From contig NZ_LQQA01000013.1 in NCBI RefSeq assembly GCF_002101965.1, positions 62,001-126,000 of the forward strand: a stretch of DNA of 64,000 bases. The letters run 5' to 3'. Positions 1 to 11,472 of the stretch are shown in pieces. Under the pieces are notes generated by a model. It worked only from the letters and a program-made list of their open reading frames with translations. It ran no database searches and had not been told where the DNA came from. Each line of letters starts with the position of its first letter. Within the stretch, counting starts at the first letter, position 1. The DNA is from Mycolicibacterium wolinskyi (GTDB lineage Bacteria; Actinomycetota; Actinomycetes; Mycobacteriales; Mycobacteriaceae). A program made the position numbers and the translations under genes.

Positions 1-3000
1 TGCCGCCCGGCGACTTGCCGGTGACGATCGCCCACGTCGCGAACGTGACGCGTTCGGCCGCGTCCCGCGGCGGCACGTCGGCGCCGAGCGCCTCGGTGAC
101 GGCCTCCTGGGTCAGCACCTTGGCGGCAGCCGCCGCGGCGGTCGCCTTGTTCGGACCGGACGGGCCCGACGGATCCGTCGGCGGCGGCGGGACTGCCGGT
201 CCGCTGGGATCTGTTGGCGGCGGCGGGATCTCGAGCTTCAACTCGCCGTCGTCGGCAGGTGACTCGGCCGCCTTGTCCGCGGCGATGGGATGCCCGGCCT
301 CGGAGAGCTTGGCCTCGACCTCGGCGACACTCGACGCCCCGCCGAGAAGCTCGGCCTGCTCAGCGGCAATCTGCTCGGCCGTCTTGCCCTTCTGGGACTC
401 GGCGAGCTGATCGACCTCGTCGCGATGCTCGATCGCGTACTTGATGAGCTCCTCGACGTTGTAGAGGTTGGCGTCCCGCACCGCGGTCAGCTGGATCGGC
501 GGCAGGTCGAAGTCGTACTCGACACGGTTCTTGATGCGCACCGCCATCAGCGAATCGAGACCGAGCTCGATCAGCGGCACCTCCCACGGCAGGTCCTCGG
601 GCTCGTAACCCATTGCGGCGCCGACGATGGTGCCGAGCCGCTGCGCGACGGTCTCACCCGAATCCGGTGACCACTTCTGGAACTCGGCGCCCATGCCGGC
701 TCCGGATGTCAGGTTGTCGTGCAGGATCTCGGCATCATCCTCGGGCTCGGGCTCGGCGACCGCGGCGACCTCGGTGGCAGCGGTGGCGACACCGACACCG
801 ACCGCGGTCGGCAGCGCCGCCGCGGCACCGCCACGGGTCACGATCGCGTCGTAGACGAGCGTGAAGGATTCCTCGATGCGCGCATGCACCTGCACGGTCG
901 CACCGCCGGGATGACGCGTCAGCGTCGTGACCAGCCGCGCGCCATCGGCGGGCACCGCGCGCTGCTCGAACGCCGTCAGCTTGGCATCCGGAAGCACCTG
1001 CACGGCAGCGGCTTTGACGAGTGCGGCCAGATCGGCGGCACCCTTCGGCACGTACTCCCACACGTGTTTGCCGTCCGGCGTCGCGACGTGGTTGCCCGGC
1101 ATGACCGCCGAGCTGTCACCAGTGAAGTGTGCGTCGAGCCAGTGCTGCTTGCGCTTGAACCGCGTCGGCGGGATGTTGGCGAAGTCCAGTGCCCCGGCCA
1201 GCCCGGTCGACCGGCGCGGGAACAGCGTCCGGAAGTCGAGGTCGTGGCCGTGCACGTACAGGTGTGCCATGGCCGAGATCATCGAGGCGACCTCGTCCTG
1301 CTTGCGCGCGAGCGTCGGAATGAGCTGCGCGTCGTGCAGGCCCGCCGACGCCGTCGTCAGCCCGACCTGCATGAGCGCCACCGGGTTCGGCGCGAGCTCG
1401 AGGAACGTCGTGTGGCCGTTGTCGACGGCGTTGCGGATGCCGTGCGTGAAGTAGACGCTGTGGCGCAGCCCCTTCTTCCAGTAGTCCACGTCGTGGATCG
1501 GCTCGGCGCCCGCGCGGATCAGGCGACCCTCGTGCACGGTCGAGAAGTACGCCGTCTGAAGCGGTTTGGGCTCGATGCCCTGCAGTTCGGCGGCCAACTC
1601 GCCGAGCAGCGGGTCCATCTGCTGGGTGTGGCTGGCGCCCTTGGTCTGGAACTTACGGGCGAACTTGCCCTCCGACTCGGCGCGCGCGATGATCGCGTCG
1701 ACCTGGTCGGGCGGCCCGCCGATGACGGTCTGGTTCGGTGCCGCGTAGACGCACACCTCCAGGTCCGGGTAGTCGGAGAACACCGTCTTGATCTCGTCGG
1801 CGGAGTACTCCACCAACGCCATCAGCCGGATGTACTCGCCGAACAGCATCGCCTCGCCCTCGCCCATGAGGTGGCTGCGCGAGCAGATGGTGCGCGTCGC
1901 GTCGGCCAGCGACAGGCCGCCGGCGAAGTACGCCGCGGCCGCCTCGCCGAGCGATTGACCCACCACCGCAGCGGGTTTCGCGCCGTGGTGGCGGAGCAGT
2001 TCACCGAGCGCGATCTGGATGGCGAAGATCACCAACTGGACCACTTCGATGGGATATTCGCACGTGGCCTCGGTGTAGTCGACGGAGTCGTCGAGGATCA
2101 GCTCGAGGATCGAATAGCCACGCTCGTCCTGGATCAGCGCGTCGACCTTGTCGATCCACTCGGCGAAGACCGGCTCACGCAGGTAGAGACTCTTGCCCAT
2201 CTTGCGGTGCTGGGCACCGAATCCGGCGAGCACCCACACCGGCCCGTTGGTCACCGGGCCGTCGGCGGTGATCACGCTCGGATGCTGCTTACCCTCGGCC
2301 AGCGCGCGCAGACCCTTGATCGCCTCGTCGTGGTCGTGGGCCAGCACCACTGCGCGGGATCGGCCGTGGTTGCGCCGCGACAGCGACCGCCCGATCGATT
2401 CGAGCGACGACGCGCGGCCTTCCTCGCTGTCGATCCAATCGGCCAGCTCGGCCGCCGCAGCCTTCTTGCGCGAGGTCAGGAATGCCGAAACAGCGAGCGG
2501 GACAACCTTCTTCGTGGGCTCGGCCGCCTCAGCCGCCGCGAGTTCCTCGCGGGCGACCTCGAGCAGGCGCTTGGCTTCGTCGGTCAGGCCGGGCAGTTCG
2601 TGGCCGGCCTCGTCGTAGGACGGATAGCCGTCGCCATCGCCGGACTCGTCGTCGTGGATGAACTCGCCGTACTCGTCCATCCGCACACCGCCCACATAGA
2701 CGGCGTTGGCGTCGTCGGAAGCCGACTTGTCCTCGGACACATCCGGTTCGGGCTCGGGCTCGACGAGATCGCTCGGCAGCACCTCACGCAGCACCAGGTG
2801 GGCGTTGGCACCACCGAAGCCGAAGCCGGAGACACCGGTGATGGCATGCCCGCTGTAGCGCGGCCAATCCGAGACGGTGTCGTTGACCTTGAGGTGTTCC
2901 TTGTCGAAGTCGATGTAGGGGTTGGGCCCCGCGTAGTTGATCGACGGCGGCAGCTTGTCGTTGGCGAGCGACAGCGTCATCTTGGCCAGGCTCGCCGCAC

Positions 3001-4420
3001 CGGCGGCCGACTCCAGGTGGCCCACATTGGATTTCACCGCACCGAGCAGCGCAGGCTTGTCGGCGGCGCGGCCACGGCCGACCACGCGGCCCAGTGCGTC
3101 GGCCTCGATCGGGTCGCCCAGGATCGTGCCGGTGCCGTGCGCCTCGATGTAGTCGACGTCGCGCGGATTGATGCCGGCGTCCTTGTAGGCCTTGCGCAGC
3201 ACCTCGGCCTGCGCGTCGGGGTTGGGCGCCAACAGGCCGTTGGACCGGCCGTCGTGGTTGACCGCGCTGCCCGCGATGACCGCGAGGATCTGATCGCCGT
3301 CGCGGCGGGCATCGGAGACGCGCTTGAGGATCAGCATGCCGCCGCCCTCGGAACGCGCGTAGCCGTCGGCATCCGACGAGAACGACTTGATCCGGCCGTC
3401 GGACGCCAGCACGCCACCGACCTCGTCGAAACCGACCGTCACGAGCGGTGTGATCAAGGCGTTGACACCGCCGACGACCGCGACATCGGCCTCACCGGCC
3501 CGCAGCGCCTGCACACCCTGATGCGCGGCCACCAGCGAGCTCGAGCACGCGGTGTCGACCGACACCGAGGGCCCGCGGAAGTCGTAGAAGTACGAGACGC
3601 GGTTGGCGATGATCGAACTCGCCGTACCGGTGATGGCGTACGGGTGCGCGACCGACGGGTCGCTCATCGCCAGGAAGCTGTAGTCGTTGGTCGAATTGCC
3701 GATGTACACACCGACACTCGCGCCGCGCAGGCTCGATGCGGGGATGCGCGCGTGCTCGAGCGCCTCCCACGTGAGCTCGAGCGCCATGCGCTGCTGCGGG
3801 TCGATGTTGTCGGCTTCCATCTTCGACAGCGCGAAGAACTCGGAGTCGAAACCCTTGATGTCGGACAGGTATCCGCCGCGCGTGCGGGCCTTGGCGACCC
3901 GCTCGGCGATGCGCGGCTCGTCGAGGAACTCCTCCCACCGGCCCTCGGGCAGGTCGGTGATGCAGTCCTTCCCGGCGAGCAGGGCCTCCCACATCTCGTC
4001 CGGGCTGTTCAGATCGCCGGGGAAGCGGGTTGCGACGCCGACGATCGCGATGTCCTCGACATCGCGGTCACGCGACCAGTCCTCGTCGTCGGGGTTGAAT
4101 TCGACCTCCGGTTCACCCTCGATGATCACGGTGGCCAGCGACTCGATCGTCGGGTGCCGGAACGCCACCGTGGCGGTCAGCGTGACACCGGTGAGGTCCT
4201 CGATGTCGCTGGCCATGGCGACCGCGTCACGAGAGGACAGGCCGAGTTCGACCATCGCGGTGGACTCGTCGATCGCGTCGGGTGACTGCCCGGTCGCGTT
4301 GGCGACCCACTTGCGCAGCCACTCTCGCATCTCGGCGACGCTCATGTCCGGGCGCGATGCCGGCGCAGCCGCAGGCTCGGTGGCCTCTGGAAGATTCGAA
4401 TCGTTCTGTGTTTCATCCAT
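1..4420 (-). CDS. pks13: Polyketide synthase Pks13 (mycolate condensase), 3' end cut by window edge
   Basis: Condenses the meromycoloyl chain (delivered by FadD32) with a carboxylated C26-type acyl chain to give the alpha-alkyl beta-ketoacyl precursor of mycolic acids. About 1473 codons are present. In order: an N-terminal ACP with the LGLSS phosphopantetheine site near residue 63; a ketosynthase (about 120-545) with the DTACSSS nucleophile at Cys292; an acyltransferase with GQSLGE at Ser823; and a second ACP with LGLDS at Ser1290. A Pro/Gly/Asp-rich linker follows near 1390-1420. The thioesterase expected at the C terminus lies outside the window. The ATG at 4420 has an AAAGG about 12 nt upstream. 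It sits 56 bp downstream of fadD32, its dedicated activating partner, presumably in one operon. The order ACP-KS-AT-ACP is diagnostic of Pks13. Confidence 0.97.
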   Translation of the reverse strand, partial: MDETQNDSNLPEATEPAAAPASRPDMSVAEMREWLRKWVANATGQSPDAIDESTAMVELGLSSRDAVAMASDIEDLTGVTLTATVAFRHPTIESLATVIIEGEPEVEFNPDDEDWSRDRDVEDIAIVGVATRFPGDLNSPDEMWEALLAGKDCITDLPEGRWEEFLDEPRIAERVAKARTRGGYLSDIKGFDSEFFALSKMEADNIDPQQRMALELTWEALEHARIPASSLRGASVGVYIGNSTNDYSFLAMSDPSVAHPYAITGTASSIIANRVSYFYDFRGPSVSVDTACSSSLVAAHQGVQALRAGEADVAVVGGVNALITPLVTVGFDEVGGVLASDGRIKSFSSDADGYARSEGGGMLILKRVSDARRDGDQILAVIAGSAVNHDGRSNGLLAPNPDAQAEVLRKAYKDAGINPRDVDYIEAHGTGTILGDPIEADALGRVVGRGRAADKPALLGAVKSNVGHLESAAGAASLAKMTLSLANDKLPPSINYAGPNPYIDFDKEHLKVNDTVSDWPRYSGHAITGVSGFGFGGANAHLVLREVLPSDLVEPEPEPDVSEDKSASDDANAVYVGGVRMDEYGEFIHDDESGDGDGYPSYDEAGHELPGLTDEAKRLLEVAREELAAAEAAEPTKKVVPLAVSAFLTSRKKAAAAELADWIDSEEGRASSLESIGRSLSRRNHGRSRAVVLAHDHDEAIKGLRALAEGKQHPSVITADGPVTNGPVWVLAGFGAQHRKMGKSLYLREPVFAEWIDKVDALIQDERGYSILELILDDSVDYTEATCEYPIEVVQLVIFAIQIALGELLRHHGAKPAAVVGQSLGEAAAAYFAGGLSLADATRTICSRSHLMGEGEAMLFGEYIRLMALVEYSADEIKTVFSDYPDLEVCVYAAPNQTVIGGPPDQVDAIIARAESEGKFARKFQTKGASHTQQMDPLLGELAAELQGIEPKPLQTAYFSTVHEGRLIRAGAEPIHDVDYWKKGLRHSVYFTHGIRNAVDNGHTTFLELAPNPVALMQVGLTTASAGLHDAQLIPTLARKQDEVASMISAMAHLYVHGHDLDFRTLFPRRSTGLAGALDFANIPPTRFKRKQHWLDAHFTGDSSAVMPGNHVATPDGKHVWEYVPKGAADLAALVKAAAVQVLPDAKLTAFEQRAVPADGARLVTTLTRHPGGATVQVHARIEESFTLVYDAIVTRGGAAAALPTAVGVGVATAATEVAAVAEPEPEDDAEILHDNLTSGAGMGAEFQKWSPDSGETVAQRLGTIVGAAMGYEPEDLPWEVPLIELGLDSLMAVRIKNRVEYDFDLPPIQLTAVRDANLYNVEELIKYAIEHRDEVDQLAESQKGKTAEQIAAEQAELLGGASSVAEVEAKLSEAGHPIAADKAAESPADDGELKLEIPPPPTDPSGPAVPPPPTDPSGPSGPNKATAAAAAAKVLTQEAVTEALGADVPPRDAAERVTFATWAIVTGKSPGG

Positions 4421-4476
4421 TTTCAGGTCACCTTTGCCAGTCGGCGGCACATACCGCCGGTCGGGTGGGAGTCAGA

Positions 4477-6369
4477 TCAGTCGGTCTCGTCCGGGAACGC
4501 GTTGGCCACCTTGCCGCTGCGCAGGCTGCCGTCCAGGTAGGCGGCGCGGCAGGCGCGGCGGCCGATCTTGCCGCTCGAGGTCCGCGGGATCGCGCCCGCG
4601 GCGGTCAGCAGCACGTCGCGCACCGTGACGCCGTGACGCACGGCGATCGCGGCGCGGATGTCGTCGGTGATCGGTCCGACGTCGAGCTTGTGCGCGCCGG
4701 GAGCCCGCTCGGCGACGATCACCAATTGCTCGGAGGTGTCGTCGGCGTCGCGCTTGAGGCCCGAGTGCGCGTTCTCGAACACCTCGTCGGGCAGCTGGTT
4801 GGCCGGCACCGAGAATGCCGCGACGTACCCGGTACGCACGGCCTTGCTGGCTTCCTGCGCGGAGTACTCGAGATCCTGCGGGTAGTGGTTGCGGCCGTCG
4901 ATGATGACGAGGTCCTTCACGCGGCCCGTGATGTAGAGGTCGCCGTCGTAGAAGGCGCCGTAGTCACCGGTGCGTACCCAGGTGGCGTCGTCGGCCGCGC
5001 CTTCGGCGTGCGACGGACTGGTGCGCGATTTGAGGATGTTGTGGAAGGTTTCGACGGTCTCGCGCTCTTTCCCCCAATAGCCCGTGCCCATGTTCTGGCC
5101 GCTGATCCAGATCTCGCCGATCTGGCCGTCGGGCAGCTCGGTGGCGGACTCGGCGTCGACGATGACCGCCCACTCGGCGATCCCGACCTTGCCCGCCGAC
5201 GCCTGCGCGACGGCCTTGGGCGAATCGTCGTCCACCTCGACGATGCGTCCCGAGTTCAACGCGTCGCGATCCACCGAGATGATCTTCGGCTCTTCCGCCG
5301 ACGGCGTGGTGGACACGAACAGCGTGGCCTCGGCCAGGCCGTAGGACGGCTTGATGGCCTTGGGCGGGAAGCCGAACGGGCCGAACGCCTCGTTGAACCG
5401 GCGCACCGTGGCCGCCGAGATCGGTTCACTGCCGTTGAGGACGGCCTTGACGTTCGACATGTCGAGCGGCGGCGAGCCCTCCTTCGGCACACCGCGGGCC
5501 GCGGCATGGTCGAACGCGAAGTTCGGGGCCACCGAGATGGTGCCGCCGGTGTCGCCCTCCTTGCGGGCGAGCTCGCGGATCCAGCGTTCGGGGCGACGCA
5601 CGAACGCCGCAGGCGTCATGAACGTGAAGTAGTGGCCGATCATGGGCGCCAGCAGCGCCGTGATCAGGCCCATGTCGTGGAAGAACGGCAGCCAGGACAG
5701 GCCGCGGTCGCCTTCCTCGCCCTCAAGTGCCTCGATCACCTGGACGACGTTGGTGGCCAGGTTGAGATGCGTGATCTGCACACCGGTCGGGATGCGCGTC
5801 GACCCGGAGGTGTACTGCAGGTAGGCGATCGTGGTCTCGTCCGGCTCGTCCGGGTTGATCCACGTCGCCGCGACGTCATCGGGCACCGCGTCGACCGCGA
5901 TCACCCGCGGCCGCTGGTTGGCCGGCCGGCTGCGGAAGAACTTCCGCACGCCCTCGGCGGCCTCGGTGGTGGTCAGGATCGCCGACGGATGGCAGTTGTC
6001 GAGCACCGCGTGCAGACGGCCGACATGGCCCGGCTCGGACGGGTCGAAAAGCGGGACGGCGATGCGGCCTGCGTAGAGGGCGCCGAAGAACGCGACGAGG
6101 TAGTCGAGGTTCTGCGGGCACAGGATCGCGACGCGGTCACCCGGCTCGGTGACCTGCTGCAGCCGCGCGGCCACCGCCTTGTTGCGGGCACTGAACTGAG
6201 CCCAGGTCAGATCGCGCGCCACACCGTCGCGCTCGGTGGAGAAGTCGAGGAATCGGTACGCGAGCTTGTCCCCGCGCACCTTGGCCCAACGCTCGACGTG
6301 GGCGACGATACTGCTGCCGTCAGGGAACTTGATCTGTCCGTTCTTGATGAACGGATTGTGGAACGGCAT
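4477..6369 (-). CDS. fadD32: Long-chain fatty acyl-AMP ligase FadD32
   Basis: A 630-aa member of the FAAL branch of the adenylate-forming superfamily. It activates very long meromycolic acids as acyl-adenylates and transfers them to the N-terminal ACP of Pks13. The A3 P-loop motif YTSGST is at residues 186-191, and the C-terminal lid carries GRVKDLVI and the SGKIGR lysine motif. The ATG at 6369 is preceded by AGGAGA with 6-nt spacing. The gene is immediately upstream of pks13, as in other mycobacteria. The 231 bp upstream (6370-6600) contains an unusually AT-rich stretch at 6540-6580 that probably holds its promoter. Confidence 0.97.
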   Translation of the reverse strand: MPFHNPFIKNGQIKFPDGSSIVAHVERWAKVRGDKLAYRFLDFSTERDGVARDLTWAQFSARNKAVAARLQQVTEPGDRVAILCPQNLDYLVAFFGALYAGRIAVPLFDPSEPGHVGRLHAVLDNCHPSAILTTTEAAEGVRKFFRSRPANQRPRVIAVDAVPDDVAATWINPDEPDETTIAYLQYTSGSTRIPTGVQITHLNLATNVVQVIEALEGEEGDRGLSWLPFFHDMGLITALLAPMIGHYFTFMTPAAFVRRPERWIRELARKEGDTGGTISVAPNFAFDHAAARGVPKEGSPPLDMSNVKAVLNGSEPISAATVRRFNEAFGPFGFPPKAIKPSYGLAEATLFVSTTPSAEEPKIISVDRDALNSGRIVEVDDDSPKAVAQASAGKVGIAEWAVIVDAESATELPDGQIGEIWISGQNMGTGYWGKERETVETFHNILKSRTSPSHAEGAADDATWVRTGDYGAFYDGDLYITGRVKDLVIIDGRNHYPQDLEYSAQEASKAVRTGYVAAFSVPANQLPDEVFENAHSGLKRDADDTSEQLVIVAERAPGAHKLDVGPITDDIRAAIAVRHGVTVRDVLLTAAGAIPRTSSGKIGRRACRAAYLDGSLRSGKVANAFPDETD

Positions 6370-6539
6370 ATCACTCTCCTGTCAGAGCCGCACTCATCGC
6401 GTTGTCGCACGTAATTCGCGGTGCGTCGCAGCCACTCGACCGGCCGAACGTACCCAAACCCGGAGCATCGTACCGGGCTTGCGGATCTGTGCTCACCGAT
6501 CAGCAGATCCCGGCTGGCCATCTCCTCGCGTGCGAGGTG

Positions 6540-6600
6540 CTCTTACTTTTCTCTTAATGTTAAGGGAACTTACTAGTCCCGACCAAATCCGGCGCGCGCA
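6540..6600 (-). promoter_or_regulatory. AT-rich putative promoter region of the fadD32-pks13 operon
   Basis: This AT-rich stretch stands out in the gap between culp6 and fadD32. It contains the palindrome CTTAATGTTAAG (6553-6564) and a neighbouring imperfect inverted repeat GGGAACTTACTAGTCCC (6564-6580). It is the natural place for a minus-strand promoter and operator for fadD32. No confident -35/-10 pair could be assigned by eye. Confidence 0.4.
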
Positions 6601-7611
6601 TCATCCGTGTTTGGGATGCGGCGCGTTCTCCACGAGGCCCTTGGCCCAGTTCAGCGTCCACTGCGTGGCCGTCTGGCCGTTTTCGACCCAGAACTGCGGA
6701 GTGTTGTACAGCGCGTGCACGGGGCCGGCCGCGCTGCCTGACAACGTCTCCAGAGTCTTAGGAAGATTGAGGATCGAGAACGCTTCCTCGGGTGCCGAGC
6801 AGATCAGATCACCCGCACCGCAGATCTCGAACGTGCGGTCGTTGAGCGCCCCGAACCCGCCGGGACGCGGACCCGTCATCGACAGACCCAGCGCCGAGAG
6901 CGTCGGGACCTCGTGCAACGTGATCTCGGCGCCCTGCCCGACGGGATTCGGGCCGACGTCCTGGCCGACGCCCATCTGCCTGCGGCCGTCGGCGATCAGC
7001 GTCACGCCCAACACGAGATCCTGGTCCACCGGCCCCCGGCCGTTGCCGATGTCACTCGCGACGTCGCCGCCGATGACCGCACCCTGCGAGAACCCGGCGA
7101 TCACATAGCTCGTCAGCGGGCACCGCTCGTTCATGTCCGTCATCGCCTTGACCGTGGCGCGGGTGCCCTCGGCGCGGCTGTCGTTGTAGGACATCTGCTT
7201 GTCGGCCGAGAACGGGTTATGGAACTGCGCGGTGTAGGGCACGGTGAACACCTGCAGGCGCTCGGGCGGGAACTGCTCGGCCATCGGCCTGCTGATGTTC
7301 GACATCAACGACAGCGGGAACTGCGTAGGGTTGAACGGATCGTCGGTGGGCGAGGACTCCCAGGTACCCGGGATCGAGATCATCATCACGTCCGGGCAGT
7401 CCGCCGACTGGAACTCCGGACGCGGCTTGCGGGTCGTCGGCGGCGCGGGCACCCCGGCGGGCGGCTGGGCGCTCGGCGGCGCCGACGGCGTCTCCGGACG
7501 CCGCATCACGACCACCACGATGGCCACCACGAGGACCACCACGAGCGCCATCGCCCCGGCGGCGATCAGAGCCAGGATGCGGTGGCGCTTACGCCGAGCG
7601 TTCTTTGCCAT
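6601..7611 (-). CDS. Cutinase-like envelope hydrolase Culp6 (Rv3802c type)
   Basis: A 336-aa alpha/beta hydrolase of the cutinase family, anchored by an N-terminal transmembrane segment (about 12-36) after an Arg/Lys-rich cytoplasmic start. A Pro/Ala-rich linker (about 40-65) leads to the catalytic domain. The nucleophile motif GFSQG places Ser175 as catalytic, and the usual Asp and His follow near residues 270 and 300. The family member in M. tuberculosis is an essential (phospho)lipase/thioesterase linked to mycolate metabolism, which fits its place beside fadD32-pks13 and the antigen 85 genes. The ATG at 7611 has CAGGAG about 12 nt upstream, overlapping the stop of the preceding lipoprotein gene, so the two are probably co-transcribed. 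Confidence 0.93.
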   Translation of the reverse strand: MAKNARRKRHRILALIAAGAMALVVVLVVAIVVVVMRRPETPSAPPSAQPPAGVPAPPTTRKPRPEFQSADCPDVMMISIPGTWESSPTDDPFNPTQFPLSLMSNISRPMAEQFPPERLQVFTVPYTAQFHNPFSADKQMSYNDSRAEGTRATVKAMTDMNERCPLTSYVIAGFSQGAVIGGDVASDIGNGRGPVDQDLVLGVTLIADGRRQMGVGQDVGPNPVGQGAEITLHEVPTLSALGLSMTGPRPGGFGALNDRTFEICGAGDLICSAPEEAFSILNLPKTLETLSGSAAGPVHALYNTPQFWVENGQTATQWTLNWAKGLVENAPHPKHG

Positions 7612-7629
7612 GAATTGTTAGTGCTCCTG

Positions 7630-8109
7630 CTAGCAGAGTCGTTCGGTTGCGATGCGGATGTAGTCGGAAGTGGCGGCGTTGACCTCGCCGGGCACCTCCA
7701 CTCCCCCGTCCCCCGAATGGGCGGTGCGGACATCGCTACGCACCAGCGGCAGTACGAAATCCCACACCGCCTGATCATTCTGCTTGGCAGCCCGGGCCTG
7801 GCACACATGCGACCCGATCGACAGCGCCAGCAGGTCACTGGACGGGTTGACGCCGGCCTCGCGCAGCGCATCCAGATACGCCTGCTGCTGGCTGCTGACG
7901 ACGAGCTGGCCGTTACGGCCCTGCTGCGGCGACGCGGCAACCGACGGCAACACACCCGACTGCGCCTGCGTGTCCTTGATTTGCGAGCTCGGCAGAGCCA
8001 GGGGCGCCATGATGTCGCTGCCCGCATCGCACCCGGTGAGCAGCGATGCAGCCGACACCGCGAGGGCCGTCGCAATGGCCGGGGTGGCCGACCGTACCGT
8101 GTGCTGCAC
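7630..8109 (-). CDS. DUF732-type small lipoprotein
   Basis: Small exported protein, probably a lipoprotein: the N terminus has a short basic region, a hydrophobic core and a lipobox-like LLTGC, giving Cys27 as the lipidated residue. The C-terminal 90 residues resemble the DUF732 family (small helical mycobacterial exported proteins), whose function is unknown. I chose the GTG at 8109 because it yields a normal signal peptide. An upstream in-frame TTG at 8163 directly abutting the fbpD stop would add 18 unusual residues. It lies between fbpD and culp6, same strand, 18 bp from culp6. Confidence 0.72.
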   Translation of the reverse strand: MQHTVRSATPAIATALAVSAASLLTGCDAGSDIMAPLALPSSQIKDTQAQSGVLPSVAASPQQGRNGQLVVSSQQQAYLDALREAGVNPSSDLLALSIGSHVCQARAAKQNDQAVWDFVLPLVRSDVRTAHSGDGGVEVPGEVNAATSDYIRIATERLC

Positions 8110-8163
8110 GACTCCACCGTACCGGCTGCCCAAAAGTGCCCCGGCGCAGGTGATTCGCGTCAA

Positions 8164-9072
8164 CTACTGGATCGTGGCGACCAGTTCGCCCGACATCAGC
8201 GCCAGTTGCGGCGCCCAGCTACCCCAGTCGTGCTGCCCGGCCGACGGGAAGTCGAAGTGCCCGTTGCTGCCGCCGACCGCGCGGTAATGCTGATAGAACG
8301 CACGGTTGCTGCCCTGGGCCTGATCGCAGTAACCGATCATCGCGGCAGGATCGCTACAGGTGAGGGTTCCCGGGCTGAACACCCACAACCGGGTGTTCGC
8401 GTTGGCCAGCAACTGCACGTGCACGTCAGGGTCGTGCCACTTCCAGCGGCCGAATTGTGGCGGTCCCCACATGCGGTTGGTGTCGACGTTGCCGAACCGG
8501 TTCAGCCCGGCCGTGATCGCGCCGTTGAGGGTCGTCGCCGACGGCGTCAGGAATCCAGACAGCGAGCCCGCGAACCGGAACCGGTCCGGGTGGAACGCGG
8601 CCAGCGTCAACGCGGCGGTACCGCCCTGGGCGGCGCCCACAACGCCGTGCCCGTTGGGTGCCAGCCCCTTGTTGGCGGCCAGCCAGTCCGGCAGCTCCAC
8701 CGACAGGAAGGTCTCCCATTGCTTGCTGCCGTCCTGCTCCCAGTTCGTGTACAGGCTCCACGCCCCGCCGGCCGGCGCGGCCACCGAGATGCCGCGGCCC
8801 GCGAGCGTCGTCATGGCATGGCCGGCGTTGACCCAGTTGCTCACGTCGGGTGCGGCATTGAACGCGTCGAGCAGGAACACCGCGTGCGGGCCGCCGCCCT
8901 GGAACGCGACGGGAATGTCGCGGCCCATGGCCGCCGACGGCACCATCAGGAACTCGACGCCCTCGGCCCGCGCGGGCGCGCCGGTGGCCGTGGACGCCGT
9001 CCACAACCCGGCAGCCAGAACCGCCGACAGCAGAATCGCTCGCACCACACTCACCGCACGCCTCATCCTCAA
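8164..9072 (-). CDS. fbpD: MPT51/FbpD, antigen-85-like protein lacking the catalytic serine
   Basis: A 302-aa secreted member of the antigen 85 family with a signal peptide ending near ARAEG (residue 38). The fold-defining blocks are present ([30 protein letters not shown]). The nucleophile elbow GLSMxGS of active Ag85 mycolyltransferases is replaced by GAAQGGT around residue 148, so Ser is Ala and the protein should not transfer mycolates. Family knowledge: MPT51 is a non-enzymatic, ligand/matrix-binding paralogue. The ATG at 9072 has AGGAGGG 7 nt upstream. It lies downstream of fbpA, separated by a hairpin at 9141-9170. Confidence 0.95.
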   Translation of the reverse strand: MRMRRAVSVVRAILLSAVLAAGLWTASTATGAPARAEGVEFLMVPSAAMGRDIPVAFQGGGPHAVFLLDAFNAAPDVSNWVNAGHAMTTLAGRGISVAAPAGGAWSLYTNWEQDGSKQWETFLSVELPDWLAANKGLAPNGHGVVGAAQGGTAALTLAAFHPDRFRFAGSLSGFLTPSATTLNGAITAGLNRFGNVDTNRMWGPPQFGRWKWHDPDVHVQLLANANTRLWVFSPGTLTCSDPAAMIGYCDQAQGSNRAFYQHYRAVGGSNGHFDFPSAGQHDWGSWAPQLALMSGELVATIQ

Positions 9073-9140
9073 CCCTCCTGCTGCCGACCCGCGTTGTAGT
9101 GAACCACATCCGTGCCGCGGGTTACGCCGGAAACGACTGA

Positions 9141-9170
9141 CGGCGGCGACCCCTCATGGGATCGCCGCCG
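9141..9170 (-). terminator. Hairpin between fbpA and fbpD
   Basis: Perfect 9-bp arms CGGCGGCGA / TCGCCGCCG with further CCC/GGG pairing inside. It is located just after the fbpA stop in the direction of transcription. There is no U-tract, as is common for mycobacterial hairpins. It could terminate fbpA or attenuate read-through into fbpD. Confidence 0.55.
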
Positions 9171-9207
9171 CCAGCTCAACTCGATTCGGCCGTCAGCCGC
9201 CGTCCGC

Positions 9208-11408
<2,201 letters not shown>

Positions 11409-11472
11409 TCACCGTCCGTTCGTATGTCCATGGCCCGTGCTCGCTTGCGTATCGACAGCGCGCGGCCGGGCG

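Noticed and set aside
719..4285. Plus-strand open frame of 1188 codons opposite pks13
   Set aside because: Antisense shadow of a high-GC gene: Arg/Val/Asp-rich composition, no domain, and pks13 on the other strand has all catalytic motifs.
4282..6414. Plus-strand open frame of 710 codons opposite fadD32
   Set aside because: Antisense shadow; FadD32 on the minus strand is intact and recognisable.
8110..8163. TTG start for the DUF732 lipoprotein
   Set aside because: It abuts the fbpD stop, lacks a clear ribosome site and would spoil the signal peptide; GTG 8109 preferred.
6913..9099. Plus-strand 728-codon frame across culp6, the lipoprotein gene and fbpD
   Set aside because: Covers three genuine minus-strand genes and their gaps; composition typical of shadow frames.
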